A stretch of 64,000 nucleotides of DNA from Denitromonas sp. (GCF_034676725.1 NZ_JAUCBR010000004.1:4492001-4556000); one strand, 5' to 3'. Positions 51,904-60,851 are shown, numbered from the stretch's first letter. Translations and numbers: made by a program. The notes: generated by a model from the sequence alone, not told the origin.

Positions 51904-53476
51904 CGAACAGGTCAGCGCATTCGGCGCCGAGCCGTTTGCGATCGATTTTTCCGTTCGGATTGCGCGGCAACGGCTCGCTGCGCACCAGCACCTGCGCCGG
52001 CACCATGAAGGCCGGCAGGCGCTGCCGACACACGCCCAGGAGCTGCTCTGCGACCAAGGCGGCCTCGCCGTCTGCATAGGCAATCAGCACCACCGCCTGG
52101 CCGAGCACCGGGTGCGTAACCCCGACTGCCGCCAGTTCGCTGGCCACCTCGGCGCTGTAGGCGATTTCCTCGACCTCACCCGGGCTGACCCGGTAGCCGG
52201 AGGTCTTGATCATCTCGTCGCGGCGGCCGACGAAATACAGGAACCCCGCCTCATCCTTCTTCACCGTATCGCCCGACCACACGGCCATCTCCGGCATGGG
52301 CAGGCCTTCAGGCTGCCCGGGCGCGGGGCGAAACCGCTCTGCCGTGCGCGCCGGGTCGTTCCAGTAGCCCATGGCCACGTGCACCCCGCGGTGCACCAGT
52401 TCCCCGGGTTCGCCCGCCTCGCACAGCACTCCATCCTCACGCACGACGAGGATCTCGGCGTTGGGAATGGCCTTGCCCATCGAGTCGGGGCGCCGATCAA
52501 CCTCGGACGGCGGCAGGTAGGTCGACCGGAAGGCCTCGGTGAGCCCATACATGAGCACCGGCTTCGTCTCGGGCAAGCTTTTGCGCAGCCCCGCGAGCAC
52601 GGTCGCCGGCATGTGTCCGCCGGAGTTGGTGAAGTAGCGCAGATGCTCGCGAACCGACGCCGGCCATTCCAGCTGGGCCAGTTGCACCCACAGCGGCGGG
52701 ACCGCGGCCAGCCCGGTGATGCGCTCGCGCGCAACCGCACGGATCACGTCGCGTGGCAGCAGGTAGTTCATCAATACGGCGCATGCACCGACATGGAATG
52801 ACGTCGTGAGCTGGTTCAGGCCATAGTCGAAACTGAGCGGCAGCACCGACAGGATCCGGTCTTGCGCCGTGTTTTCAAGATACTCGGACACGCTCGCCGC
52901 CCCCGCGACCAGATTGCGGTGGGACAACACGACGCCCTTGGGGCGCCCCGTGCTGCCCGAGGTGTACAGGATGGCTGCCATGTCGGCGTCGATCATGCCG
53001 GTGGCGGTAAACGGCCGCTCGGGCCGGTCGTCCCAGTGGCGCAGCGTCGCACCCGGCACCTCGATTGCTGCCGTGGTCTGCTTGCCGACCACCACCACGG
53101 TACGCAAATCGTGGCAGCGCGGCAGCACCTCGCTCAACAAGGCCAGCCGCTCGACCGAGGTGACCAGCACGCGCACGTTGCAGTCGGTAAGAATGTGTTC
53201 CACCTGCTCGGGCTTGAGCAAGGGATTGACCGGTACGAAGACCCCACCCGCCCGCGCCGCACCGAACAGGGCAAACACCGTTTCCGCCCGCTTGTCGAGC
53301 CACACCGCCACGCGCTCGCGCCGCGCCAGGCCCTGCGCCGAGAACAGCGCCGCTGCGCGGCCGAACTCTTCGTCGAGCTGCGCGTAGCTGATGCGTCGGT
53401 CGCCGTCGCACAGCGCCAATGCATCCGGTGTCGCGCCGGTATGTCTGACCGGCAATTCATGAATCAATCGCGCCAT
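51893..53476 (-). CDS. Acyl-CoA ligase, exosortase A system-associated
   Basis: AMP-forming ligase/synthetase of 527 residues. The P-loop AILYTSGSTGRPKG is at about 168-181, and the later LMYGLTEAF, MGYWNDPART and YFVGRRDEMIKTSGYRV motifs, with the C-terminal PRNPNGKIDRKRL lysine segment, are all in place. Members of this subgroup accompany XrtA loci together with the ACP and hydrolases. It probably activates an acyl or amino-acyl group and loads it onto one of the ACPs encoded nearby. The ATG at 53476 is preferred to one 26 codons upstream. Convergent with the glycosyltransferase. Confidence 0.9.
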   Translation of the reverse strand: MARLIHELPVRHTGATPDALALCDGDRRISYAQLDEEFGRAAALFSAQGLARRERVAVWLDKRAETVFALFGAARAGGVFVPVNPLLKPEQVEHILTDCNVRVLVTSVERLALLSEVLPRCHDLRTVVVVGKQTTAAIEVPGATLRHWDDRPERPFTATGMIDADMAAILYTSGSTGRPKGVVLSHRNLVAGAASVSEYLENTAQDRILSVLPLSFDYGLNQLTTSFHVGACAVLMNYLLPRDVIRAVARERITGLAAVPPLWVQLAQLEWPASVREHLRYFTNSGGHMPATVLAGLRKSLPETKPVLMYGLTEAFRSTYLPPSEVDRRPDSMGKAIPNAEILVVREDGVLCEAGEPGELVHRGVHVAMGYWNDPARTAERFRPAPGQPEGLPMPEMAVWSGDTVKKDEAGFLYFVGRRDEMIKTSGYRVSPGEVEEIAYSAEVASELAAVGVTHPVLGQAVVLIAYADGEAALVAEQLLGVCRQRLPAFMVPAQVLVRSEPLPRNPNGKIDRKRLGAECADLFVKD

Positions 53477-53604
53477 GTTCACTCCTGGTTCTTGCTCTGT
53501 GGATGCCGCTGCGGGCGGGCGCCCCGGCGCAGGCCGGGAAATATTATTGCGCATCTTCGCGTCATGTCGCCCGGCACACCCGCGAACTATGTCATGAGCG
53601 CGCC

Positions 53605-53626
53605 ACGATTGCAGTGCAGCAATCGT
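53605..53626. promoter_or_regulatory. Palindrome in the divergent ligase/flippase gap
   Basis: A perfect 8-bp inverted repeat (ACGATTGC and GCAATCGT) around a 6-bp centre lies in the 232-bp intergenic gap between the acyl-CoA ligase and flippase starts. No T-tract follows, so an operator for a dimeric regulator is more likely than a terminator. Otherwise nothing is visible in this gap. Confidence 0.35.
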
Positions 53627-53708
53627 CCGCCCGCCCCGTGGCCGACGTCACGGAGAAAAAGGGAGGCATGGAGTATCCTTTCCGCTCGACAGACCGCCCG
53701 AAGACGCA

Positions 53709-55202
53709 ATGCGCTCCGATTCCCCATCGTCTCCACCACTTCGCACGAAGGTCTTGTTCGGTGCCGCATGGATGATCGCCACCCGGTGGTCGCACCGTCT
53801 GCTCGGGCTGGTCAGTACGATGATCCTGGCGCGCCTGCTGATGCCGGAGGACTTCGGTCTCGTCGCCACCGTCGTCGCCACGGTCGCCATCATGGACGGC
53901 TTTTTCGACTTCGGCTTCGATCTGGCATTGATTCGCGACCAGAACGCCGGCCGCCCCGAGTTCGACGCCGTCTGGACCTTGCGCTTCCTCAAGGCCCTCC
54001 TGTTCGGCGGCCTGCTGATGGCCTCTTCCCCGTGGATCGCCGACTATGCCAACGCCCCCGAGGTGGTCAACATCAGCCTGGTGATGGGCCTGGGTATCGC
54101 CTTCAAGGGGCTGGAGAACATCGGCGTGGTGGTGTTCCAGAAGGAACTCCAGTTCGACCGGCTGTTCCGCTTCCGGCTCTTTCCGCGACTGCTCGGCGTG
54201 GCGGCCACCATCGGCCTCGCACTGTGGCTGCGCTCCTACTGGGCCATCGTGCTCGGCTCCTTGTCGCGCTATGTCTTCGAGGTGCTGTTCAGCTACTGGA
54301 TGAGCGACTATCGCCCGCGCTTCCGCATTTCCGGCATGGCCAAGCTATGGCATTTCTCGCGCTGGATCCTGGTCAACAATGTCAGCCGGCAACTGTTCAA
54401 CGCGGCAGACCGCTTCACTCTCGCGGGGCTCGTCTCCAAGCGCGACCTGGGCTACTACACGGTCAGCGCCGACGTGGCCAGCACGGTCACGGTCGACCTG
54501 ATGGGGCCGGCCGGCTCCGCGCTGGTGCCCGGCTACGCCAAGTTGCAGGATGAGCCGGCGCGCCTGCGCAGTGCCTTCCTCATCTCGACCGCCGTCTTCG
54601 TCGCCCTGATCACACCTGCGTCCGTCGGCGTCTGGTCTCTGGCGCCCGAACTGACCGCTGTGCTGCTGGGCGACCAATGGCATGCCGCGGCACCGATCAT
54701 CGGCCTGTTTGCACTGGTCTGGCTGTTCTACGCCGTGGCTGAGAACCTCGGCAAGTTCATGACGATGTCCGGCCTTCAAGACAAGGCGGCGCTGATCGGC
54801 CTGTGCCGGACGGTGCTGTTTCTCGCCTTGTTCTACCCCTTGTTCCAGTGGGGCGGCATCAGCGCACCGATCATCCTGAAGCTCGGCTTGTCGGCACTCG
54901 AAATGGTGGTGCTGTTCGCCTACTGCTCACACCGCCTCGACCTCCCGCTCCCCGCCCTCCCCGCCATGCTCTGGCGTCCCGCGATGGCGGCGGGCGCCAT
55001 GGCGCTGGCGCTGGCTTACCTGCCGTTACCAGCCCAGACCCCGGCGCTGGCCGCGCTGGTAGTAAAATCGGCGCTTGGCGCCGGCGTGTATGCAAGTGTA
55101 TCGCTCACCCTCTGGCTGCTCAGCGGCCGCCCGGCGGGGCTCGAAGCCACGCTATCGACCCTGCTGTTCCGTCGCCGCTCGGCCCCAGGCGCACTCTCCT
55201 GA
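53709..55202 (+). CDS. Polysaccharide flippase (Wzx/MOP family)
   Basis: Inner-membrane protein of 497 residues with about 12-14 helices, similar to lipopolysaccharide/teichoic-acid flippases (the RLLMPEDFGLVATV segment is characteristic). It probably flips undecaprenyl-linked repeat units made by the neighbouring glycosyltransferases. The truncated protein at 63309 is clearly related to it over its visible length (shared ARLL-PEDFG, WTLR, ENIG, LWLRSYWA motifs). The gene is followed by the ATP-grasp/phosphatase gene after 48 bp. Confidence 0.9.
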   Translation: MRSDSPSSPPLRTKVLFGAAWMIATRWSHRLLGLVSTMILARLLMPEDFGLVATVVATVAIMDGFFDFGFDLALIRDQNAGRPEFDAVWTLRFLKALLFGGLLMASSPWIADYANAPEVVNISLVMGLGIAFKGLENIGVVVFQKELQFDRLFRFRLFPRLLGVAATIGLALWLRSYWAIVLGSLSRYVFEVLFSYWMSDYRPRFRISGMAKLWHFSRWILVNNVSRQLFNAADRFTLAGLVSKRDLGYYTVSADVASTVTVDLMGPAGSALVPGYAKLQDEPARLRSAFLISTAVFVALITPASVGVWSLAPELTAVLLGDQWHAAAPIIGLFALVWLFYAVAENLGKFMTMSGLQDKAALIGLCRTVLFLALFYPLFQWGGISAPIILKLGLSALEMVVLFAYCSHRLDLPLPALPAMLWRPAMAAGAMALALAYLPLPAQTPALAALVVKSALGAGVYASVSLTLWLLSGRPAGLEATLSTLLFRRRSAPGALS

Positions 55203-55250
55203 TGATCCATACTCTGATGACCACCCACGACGAGCCGACGCCCCGCCCGC

Positions 55251-56981
55251 ATGAGCGCATCGCCGATGACTGATCGAATCCTGATCCTCGACGCTGACCT
55301 CGCCCCCGCCCTGTCGGTGGCGCGCTCGCTCAAGGAGATCGGCGTCAGCGTCGATGTCGCCAGCAGCACCGCGCACCCGATCGCCGCCTATTCCCGGGTC
55401 GTCGAGCGCAGCCTGACGTATCCCGATCCGCTCACCCGGCAGCTCGACTTCATCGCCTGGATGCGCGACATCACCGACCAGGCCGGCTACGCCCTGATCA
55501 TCCCGGTCACCGAACGGACCGTCGCCCCACTGCTCAAGTACCGCGACCGCTACGACGACACCCGGGTCGCCATGGCGCCATCGGAGAGCCTGCGCCTGGC
55601 GCTGGACAAGGCGCAGACCGTGGCGCTGGCCGAATCCGTCGGCATTCCGGTCCCGCGCAGCGTGCTGGTCGAAGACATTGCCGAGCTCGACACGGCGCGC
55701 GCACCGTTCGATTTTCCGATCGTCATCAAGCCGGTCAGCTCGGTGGGTGCCGATCAATCCAAGAACATCCAGCTCACCGTCAGCTATGCGTTCGATGACA
55801 ACGAACTGCGCGCCATGGTGCAGCACGCCCTGCGCTTCGGCCATGTCATCTTGCAGGAGTATTTCCGCGGCGAGGGCGAGGGCATCGAACTGCTGGCCGA
55901 TCACGGCGAAGTGATCTACGCCTTTCAGCACCGCAGACTGCATGAGGTACCGCTGACCGGCGGTGGCAGCAGCCTGCGCATGAGTGTCGAGATCACCCCC
56001 GCCCTGCTCGACGCCTCGCGCCGCCTGATGGCCGCCATGAAGTGGCACGGCGTCGCCATGGTCGAATTCAAGCACGACCCGGTATCGGGGCAGTTCCGCC
56101 TCATGGAGGTCAACGGGCGTTTCTGGGGGTCACTCCCGCTGGCAGCGGCAGCAGGGGCGAATTTTCCCGGCATGCTCTACGAGCTGTTGGTCAAGGGCAA
56201 AGTCGGCGAGCACCCACCGGCACGCCCCGGCGTCTATTGCCGCAACCTGTCCCGCGATGTCTATTGGCATGAACAGGTGCTGCGCAAGAACGCACCGGAG
56301 CGGCTGGTCAGCATCCCCGGCTGGCGCGCCGTACTCAAGGACGCCTTGCTGATGTTCAGCTGGCGCCACGCCTTCGACGTCCAGCGCTGGTCGGACCCCA
56401 AGCCCGGCCTGGTCGACGCATGGCGGATTGTCAAAACATACCAGGAACGCCTGGCGCGTATCCGGGCAGACAGAAAAGCACTCGATACGCAGCGAAAAGC
56501 CTGGCAGAAAGGCACCGTCCGCGACATAGTTCGCAATGCCAATCACATTCATTTTGTATGCTACGGCAACATCAACCGCAGCGCGATTGCCGAACGATAC
56601 GCCCGCGCGGTGTTTGCGCGGCCGGTGACCATGTCGTCGTCCGGATTCCATCCGGTGGAACGCCGTGCCGCCGATCCGGTGATGGTGGACGTCGCACGCG
56701 AGGCCGGTCTCGACATGACCGGCTGGGCATCGACGCAGCTGACCCGAACCACCGTCGATGACGCCAGCGTCATCTTCGTGATGGAGCTGAACCACTTCAG
56801 GAGAATTTGCCAGGCCTATCCGGACGCCGCCGACCGCACGTTTTTGCTGGCCGTTGCCGACCCACGGGCGCCGGCGAACCTCGACATCGAAGATCCGTAC
56901 GGCAAGCCGGTGAAGACCTACCGAGCGGTGTATCAGCAGATCGTGTCCTGCATCGACCGAATCGCCCGCCTCGGCGACTGA
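55251..56981 (+). CDS. ATP-grasp / low-molecular-weight protein tyrosine phosphatase fusion
   Basis: Two-domain cytoplasmic protein of 576 residues. The N-terminal part (about 1-390) is an ATP-grasp ligase: IVIKPVSSVGADQSKN (about 157-172) binds ATP, HVILQEYFRGEGEGIE is the central strand, and RLMEVNGRFWGS (about 283-294) carries the Mg-binding Glu286 and Asn288. A charged linker (about 395-430) leads to an LMW-PTP domain (about 433-576) with the P-loop C437-Y-G-N-I-N-R443-S and general acid D550 in IEDPYGK. It could modify a sugar with an amino acid and control a tyrosine kinase, but both are inference. An ATG at 55266 is an alternative start. Confidence 0.85.
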   Translation: MSASPMTDRILILDADLAPALSVARSLKEIGVSVDVASSTAHPIAAYSRVVERSLTYPDPLTRQLDFIAWMRDITDQAGYALIIPVTERTVAPLLKYRDRYDDTRVAMAPSESLRLALDKAQTVALAESVGIPVPRSVLVEDIAELDTARAPFDFPIVIKPVSSVGADQSKNIQLTVSYAFDDNELRAMVQHALRFGHVILQEYFRGEGEGIELLADHGEVIYAFQHRRLHEVPLTGGGSSLRMSVEITPALLDASRRLMAAMKWHGVAMVEFKHDPVSGQFRLMEVNGRFWGSLPLAAAAGANFPGMLYELLVKGKVGEHPPARPGVYCRNLSRDVYWHEQVLRKNAPERLVSIPGWRAVLKDALLMFSWRHAFDVQRWSDPKPGLVDAWRIVKTYQERLARIRADRKALDTQRKAWQKGTVRDIVRNANHIHFVCYGNINRSAIAERYARAVFARPVTMSSSGFHPVERRAADPVMVDVAREAGLDMTGWASTQLTRTTVDDASVIFVMELNHFRRICQAYPDAADRTFLLAVADPRAPANLDIEDPYGKPVKTYRAVYQQIVSCIDRIARLGD

Positions 56982-57062
56982 TCTGCCGCGCTGCGCGTGT
57001 GCTAGCCCGGTTTGCCAGCAGAGCGTCGCCTTGCCACAAGACAAGAACCACCTATCGAGACC

Positions 57063-58061
57063 ATGACCTCATCGACCCCCGCCCCGTTTTTCTCCGTCAT
57101 CATTCCCACGAGAAACCGCTGCGCCCTGTTCAAGATCGCGCTCGATTCCGTGCTGGCGCAAGATTGCGGGGATGTGGAAGTCATTGTGGTCAACGACGGC
57201 TCGACCGGCGCCGACCTCGACGCCTATCGCGCACTTGAACGCGACTACGCCGGCCGGGCCAGCTTCCACTACCTGGTTCACCGCCCCAACGGCCACGGCC
57301 AGAGCTACTCGATGAACTTCGGCGCGGGACAGGCGCGGGGTCGCTTCCTGTGTTTCCTTGACGACGACGACGCCTGGATCGACCCGCATCACCTGCAGCG
57401 CGCCAAGGACGCCATCGAAGGGCAATCGGCGGCCACCGACCTGTACTTCACCGATCAACGCGCGCTGTTTTCCGACGGCCGCCCGAACAACACCCCCCTG
57501 TGGATCTCTGGCGTCGAACGGTTCGCCAACGCGGCGCCCGACGCCACCGGCAGCTACCGCATGTCGGCCGAGGCCATGCTTCAGGCACGCGGCTTCGCGC
57601 ATCTGAACTGCAGCATCTACCGGCGCGAGTTCTGGCTGGCGCTCGGCGGCATGGACGAAAACATCCGCTACGAATGCGACCGCGACATCTACATGCGCGG
57701 CATCGATGCCGCCGAGGGCATCCTCTACAACCCGGCCGTGGTCTCCGAACACAATATTCCGGACCCGAAAAAGTCCAGCAACATGTCCACGGCGATCTCG
57801 ATCTTCGAGAAAAAGATCTATCAGCTGCGGGTCTTCGACAAGGCCATCCTGCTCTCGCGCAACCCGGCCGTGGTGGCCTTCTCGAAACGCGCCAAGGCCT
57901 ACGAACTCAAGAAAATCGCCACCACGCTCGTCGATACCGGGCGCTATGCCGACGCCGCCTACTACATCCGCGAGACCCTGCTGCTGTCGTTCAGTCCCAA
58001 GTGGCTGGGCTATTTCCTGTATTGCCACTGGAAGCGCCTGGCCAGCGGCGCAAAGCACTGA
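57063..58061 (+). CDS. Glycosyltransferase family 2 protein
   Basis: GT-A fold enzyme of 332 residues. The N-terminal SVIIPTRNRCALFKIALDSV strand-helix and the DxD-type metal site FLDDDDAW (about 98-105) are typical of GT2. The long C-terminal half (about 240-332) is helical and may act in membrane binding. It lies within the plus-strand polysaccharide run, 81 bp after the ATP-grasp/phosphatase gene. Sugar specificity unknown. The ATG at 57063 follows a possible upstream start by 17 codons. Confidence 0.88.
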   Translation: MTSSTPAPFFSVIIPTRNRCALFKIALDSVLAQDCGDVEVIVVNDGSTGADLDAYRALERDYAGRASFHYLVHRPNGHGQSYSMNFGAGQARGRFLCFLDDDDAWIDPHHLQRAKDAIEGQSAATDLYFTDQRALFSDGRPNNTPLWISGVERFANAAPDATGSYRMSAEAMLQARGFAHLNCSIYRREFWLALGGMDENIRYECDRDIYMRGIDAAEGILYNPAVVSEHNIPDPKKSSNMSTAISIFEKKIYQLRVFDKAILLSRNPAVVAFSKRAKAYELKKIATTLVDTGRYADAAYYIRETLLLSFSPKWLGYFLYCHWKRLASGAKH

Positions 58062-58076
58062 GGCGGGCGCACGTCA

Positions 58077-58847
58077 ATGTCCATGCTACGCGCCCTGCTC
58101 GCCAACCCGCGCCTCATGCTGGCCTCCAGGAACGTATTCCTGTTGAGCCACATGCGGGCCAACACGACACTGTTCGGGCATATTCTCGGCAGCAGCCCGG
58201 ACATCGAGGGCTACTACGAGATGCACATCAGCTACTACAGCTGGAAGAGCCTGTGGCGGCAGAAAATGCGCCACTTCTCCGACCATGTGCCCAAGCCAAC
58301 CAGCCGGATGCTCTTTGACAAGGTCTTGCACGACGGACACCATGTTGCGCCAAGCCTGCTCCGTGCCGCCGGCACACGCACCCTGCTGATGATCCGTGCG
58401 CCGGAACAGTCCATCAAAAGCATCGTGACGCTGTACCGCAAAACCAACCCGACGCGCCCGGAGGCCACCACCGAAGGCGCCACCGACTACTATGTCCGTC
58501 GGCTCGAGACCCTTGCCGGCATCGCCGAAGCCATGCCGGGCACCTACTTCTACCTCGACGCCGAGGCCCTGGTTGGCCGGAGCGACGAAACACTCGCTGC
58601 GATTACACAGTGGCTCGAACTGTCGCAGCCACTGACCACCGAATACGAGCTCTTCGAACGTTCCGCCAAGGGCAACTCGGGCGACAATTCAGAGGCGCTC
58701 AAATCCGGAACGATCCAGTCGAAGACGAGCAACTACGACGATATTCTCCTGACAACCGACCAGCTCAACCGCGCCGCCGCCGCCCATGCGCGCTGCCGGA
58801 ACATCATGATCCAGCATGCGGACCGGTCGATCACGCACCCGCATTGA
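58077..58847 (+). CDS. Sulfotransferase-like protein
   Basis: Protein of 256 residues with features of carbohydrate sulfotransferases. The region SHMRANTTLFGHIL (about 24-37) corresponds to the PAPS 5'-phosphosulfate loop but lacks the usual PRSGTT form, and LLMIRAPEQSIKSIVTLYRK (about 103-122) matches the 3'-phosphate-binding segment. It may add sulfate to the polysaccharide, or be a related non-sulfotransferase. It starts 15 bp after the GT2 gene. Assigned with moderate confidence. Confidence 0.62.
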   Translation: MSMLRALLANPRLMLASRNVFLLSHMRANTTLFGHILGSSPDIEGYYEMHISYYSWKSLWRQKMRHFSDHVPKPTSRMLFDKVLHDGHHVAPSLLRAAGTRTLLMIRAPEQSIKSIVTLYRKTNPTRPEATTEGATDYYVRRLETLAGIAEAMPGTYFYLDAEALVGRSDETLAAITQWLELSQPLTTEYELFERSAKGNSGDNSEALKSGTIQSKTSNYDDILLTTDQLNRAAAAHARCRNIMIQHADRSITHPH

Positions 58848-58897
58848 GCCGTGACCCCGTTTCCGACTGACCCGATACGACACTCCCAGGACCCCCG

Positions 58898-59146
58898 ATG
58901 AATTCACTCGACCTGACGCGCGACCTTCTCCGCCAATGTCTGCAACTGGGCGCCCGCGCCGACACCTTGACCGCCGACACACCCCTGCTGGGCAACTTTC
59001 CCGAATTCAACTCGCTGACGGTGGTCGCGCTGGTCAGCGCGATCGAGGAGCAACTCGGCTGCGAAGTCTCCGACACCGAGATCAACGAAGAGCTCTTCCG
59101 GACGGTCGGCAGCCTGTCCGGCTTCATTGAAGCAAAAATGGCCTGA
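58898..59146 (+). CDS. Acyl carrier protein of the XrtA locus (copy B)
   Basis: ACP-like protein of 82 residues. The prosthetic-group serine is S39 in FNSLTVV, but the residue before it is N38 where nearly all ACPs have Asp (DSL). Copy A of the locus keeps D-S-M. It heads the second cassette ACP-hydrolase2-hydrolase1, on the plus strand. If modified by phosphopantetheine it would carry the acyl group made by the ligase; the Asn may change transferase recognition. Confidence 0.82.
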   Translation: MNSLDLTRDLLRQCLQLGARADTLTADTPLLGNFPEFNSLTVVALVSAIEEQLGCEVSDTEINEELFRTVGSLSGFIEAKMA

Positions 59147-59159
59147 GCAACGCGCGCAC

Positions 59160-59975
59160 ATGCCCATCAAGCCCCTGTTCATCGACGCTGACGGCGCCCG
59201 CCTGTTCGCGCTCGAATACCCGCCCACGGGCCGGCCCCGCGGCGCGCTGCTCTATGTCCCGCCGTTTGCCGAAGAGATGAACCGCTGTCGCGCACTCGCC
59301 GCCGAGCAGGCCCGCGCCCTGGCCAACGCCGGCTACGCTTGCCTGCTGCTCGATCCATACGGCACCGGGGACAGCGAAGGCGAACTGGAAGCCGCCTCAT
59401 GGGACATCTGGCAACGCAACGTCAATGACGCCGCCAGCTATCTCGCCGACGCGACCGGCTGTACGGTCACGCTCTGGGGCTTGCGGCTGGGTGGACTGCT
59501 GGCAGCGAGTGTTGCGTCACACGCACCCGATCGCTTTCCCCGGCTGCTGCTGTGGCAACCGGTCACCGACGGCAATCTGTTCATGAATCAATACCTGCGC
59601 TTGCGCGTGGCGAACCTCATGGACCGCGGCCTGCCGGCGGAGACCACCCAGTCCATCCGCGAGAATCTGGCCACCGGGGCGGTGGTCGAGGTCGCCGGCT
59701 ACCCGCTGTGGTCGGCCCTGGTCGACGGCATTTCATCCGCCAAGCTGGCCTCGCTCGACGGGCTCACGCAGGCACGTATCGACTGGTATGAAAACGTCGC
59801 GGAAGACGGCGGCGCGCCATCCATCGCCACCCGGCGCACGGTCGAGGCACTGACCGCCCGCGGCGCCGACATTCGGACGCACACCTTCACCGGGGCGCCG
59901 CTGTGGCAATTGCACAAGCGCGATGTCGCCCCTGCGCTGATTGCGCAAACCACACAACAGTTTGCCGAGGAGTAA
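59160..59975 (+). CDS. Exosortase A system-associated hydrolase 2 (copy B)
   Basis: Type 2 hydrolase of the XrtA locus, 271 residues, similar in order and motifs to copy A at 49411 (VPPFAEEMNRCRA near 33-45, LLLDPYGTGDSEGE near 62-75). The elbow is G107-L-R-L-G111, again with Arg at the nucleophile position. The ATG at 59160 is 13 bp after the ACP stop; hydrolase 1 follows after 3 bp. The two copies differ at many positions, so they are not a recent duplication. Confidence 0.86.
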   Translation: MPIKPLFIDADGARLFALEYPPTGRPRGALLYVPPFAEEMNRCRALAAEQARALANAGYACLLLDPYGTGDSEGELEAASWDIWQRNVNDAASYLADATGCTVTLWGLRLGGLLAASVASHAPDRFPRLLLWQPVTDGNLFMNQYLRLRVANLMDRGLPAETTQSIRENLATGAVVEVAGYPLWSALVDGISSAKLASLDGLTQARIDWYENVAEDGGAPSIATRRTVEALTARGADIRTHTFTGAPLWQLHKRDVAPALIAQTTQQFAEE

Positions 59976-59978
59976 GCG

Positions 59979-60848
59979 GTGCAGGCCGAAGAAATCCCCG
60001 TCGCGTTCGACTGCCAAGGCGCGCAACTGGTCGGCATTGTTCACCGGCCGGAAACCCCCCGGCGCCGTGGCGTTGTGGCCATCGTGGCCGGGGGGCCGCA
60101 GTATCGCGGCGGCTGCTGCCGACAGCTTCTGGTCATGGCCCGCCGCTTTGCCGCCGACGGCATCCCGGTGATGCGCTTCGACTACCGCGGCATGGGCGAC
60201 AGCGAAGGCGTGTTCAAGGGCTTTGAGCACACCCACGACGACCTGCGCGCGGCCATCGAGACCTTCAGGCGCCAGGTGCCGGGGCTCGACGAAATCATCC
60301 TCTGGGGCGGTTGCGACGCCGCATCAGCCAGCCTGATCAATGCGTGGCGCCTGCCCGGCGTCGCCGGTCTGATCCTGGGCAATCCGTGGGTCCACTCCGA
60401 ACAGACCGAAGCGCGTGTCGCCATCAAGCATCACTACAGCAAACGCATCACCGAGTGGTCGTTCTGGCGCAAGGTCCTGACCTTGCAGTACAACCCCCTG
60501 CCGGCCGCATTCGGCCTGCTCAAATCACTGCTCGGCAAACGTCCGCGGCGGCCGTCCGGCACCGGCGCGATAGATTTCGACGCCCTGCCGTTCCAGGAAA
60601 AGATGCGCGAGGGCCTGAGCCGCTTCAACGGGCGGTTGCTGCTGCTGATGAGCGGACGCAGCCTGCTCAGCAAGGAGTTTGACGAACTGGTCGCTGGCGA
60701 CCCGCGCTGGCAGGCCGCGCTCAATGCCCCGGCAGATGTTGCCCGCCATGACGTCGCCGAGGCAGACCAGGCCTTCTCAACGCTCGCCGCACGCGACGAC
60801 ATCATCGCCGCCTCGCGCCAGTGGCTGGCGAGTTGGCCAGCACGCTAG
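59979..60848 (+). CDS. Exosortase A system-associated hydrolase 1 (copy B)
   Basis: Type 1 hydrolase of the XrtA locus, 289 residues, GTG start. GGPQYRGGCCRQLL (about 38-51) and RFDYRGMGDSEG (about 66-77) match copy A at 48557. The elbow is G110-G-C-D-A114, again with Cys as the candidate nucleophile, and a late acid/His pair lies in the DVAEADQAFS region, but the His of copy A (DHTFS) is here Gln, so the triad may be incomplete. It ends the second cassette and is convergent with the FemAB/GNAT-like gene. Confidence 0.86.
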   Translation: MQAEEIPVAFDCQGAQLVGIVHRPETPRRRGVVAIVAGGPQYRGGCCRQLLVMARRFAADGIPVMRFDYRGMGDSEGVFKGFEHTHDDLRAAIETFRRQVPGLDEIILWGGCDAASASLINAWRLPGVAGLILGNPWVHSEQTEARVAIKHHYSKRITEWSFWRKVLTLQYNPLPAAFGLLKSLLGKRPRRPSGTGAIDFDALPFQEKMREGLSRFNGRLLLLMSGRSLLSKEFDELVAGDPRWQAALNAPADVARHDVAEADQAFSTLAARDDIIAASRQWLASWPAR

Positions 60849-60851
60849 CCT

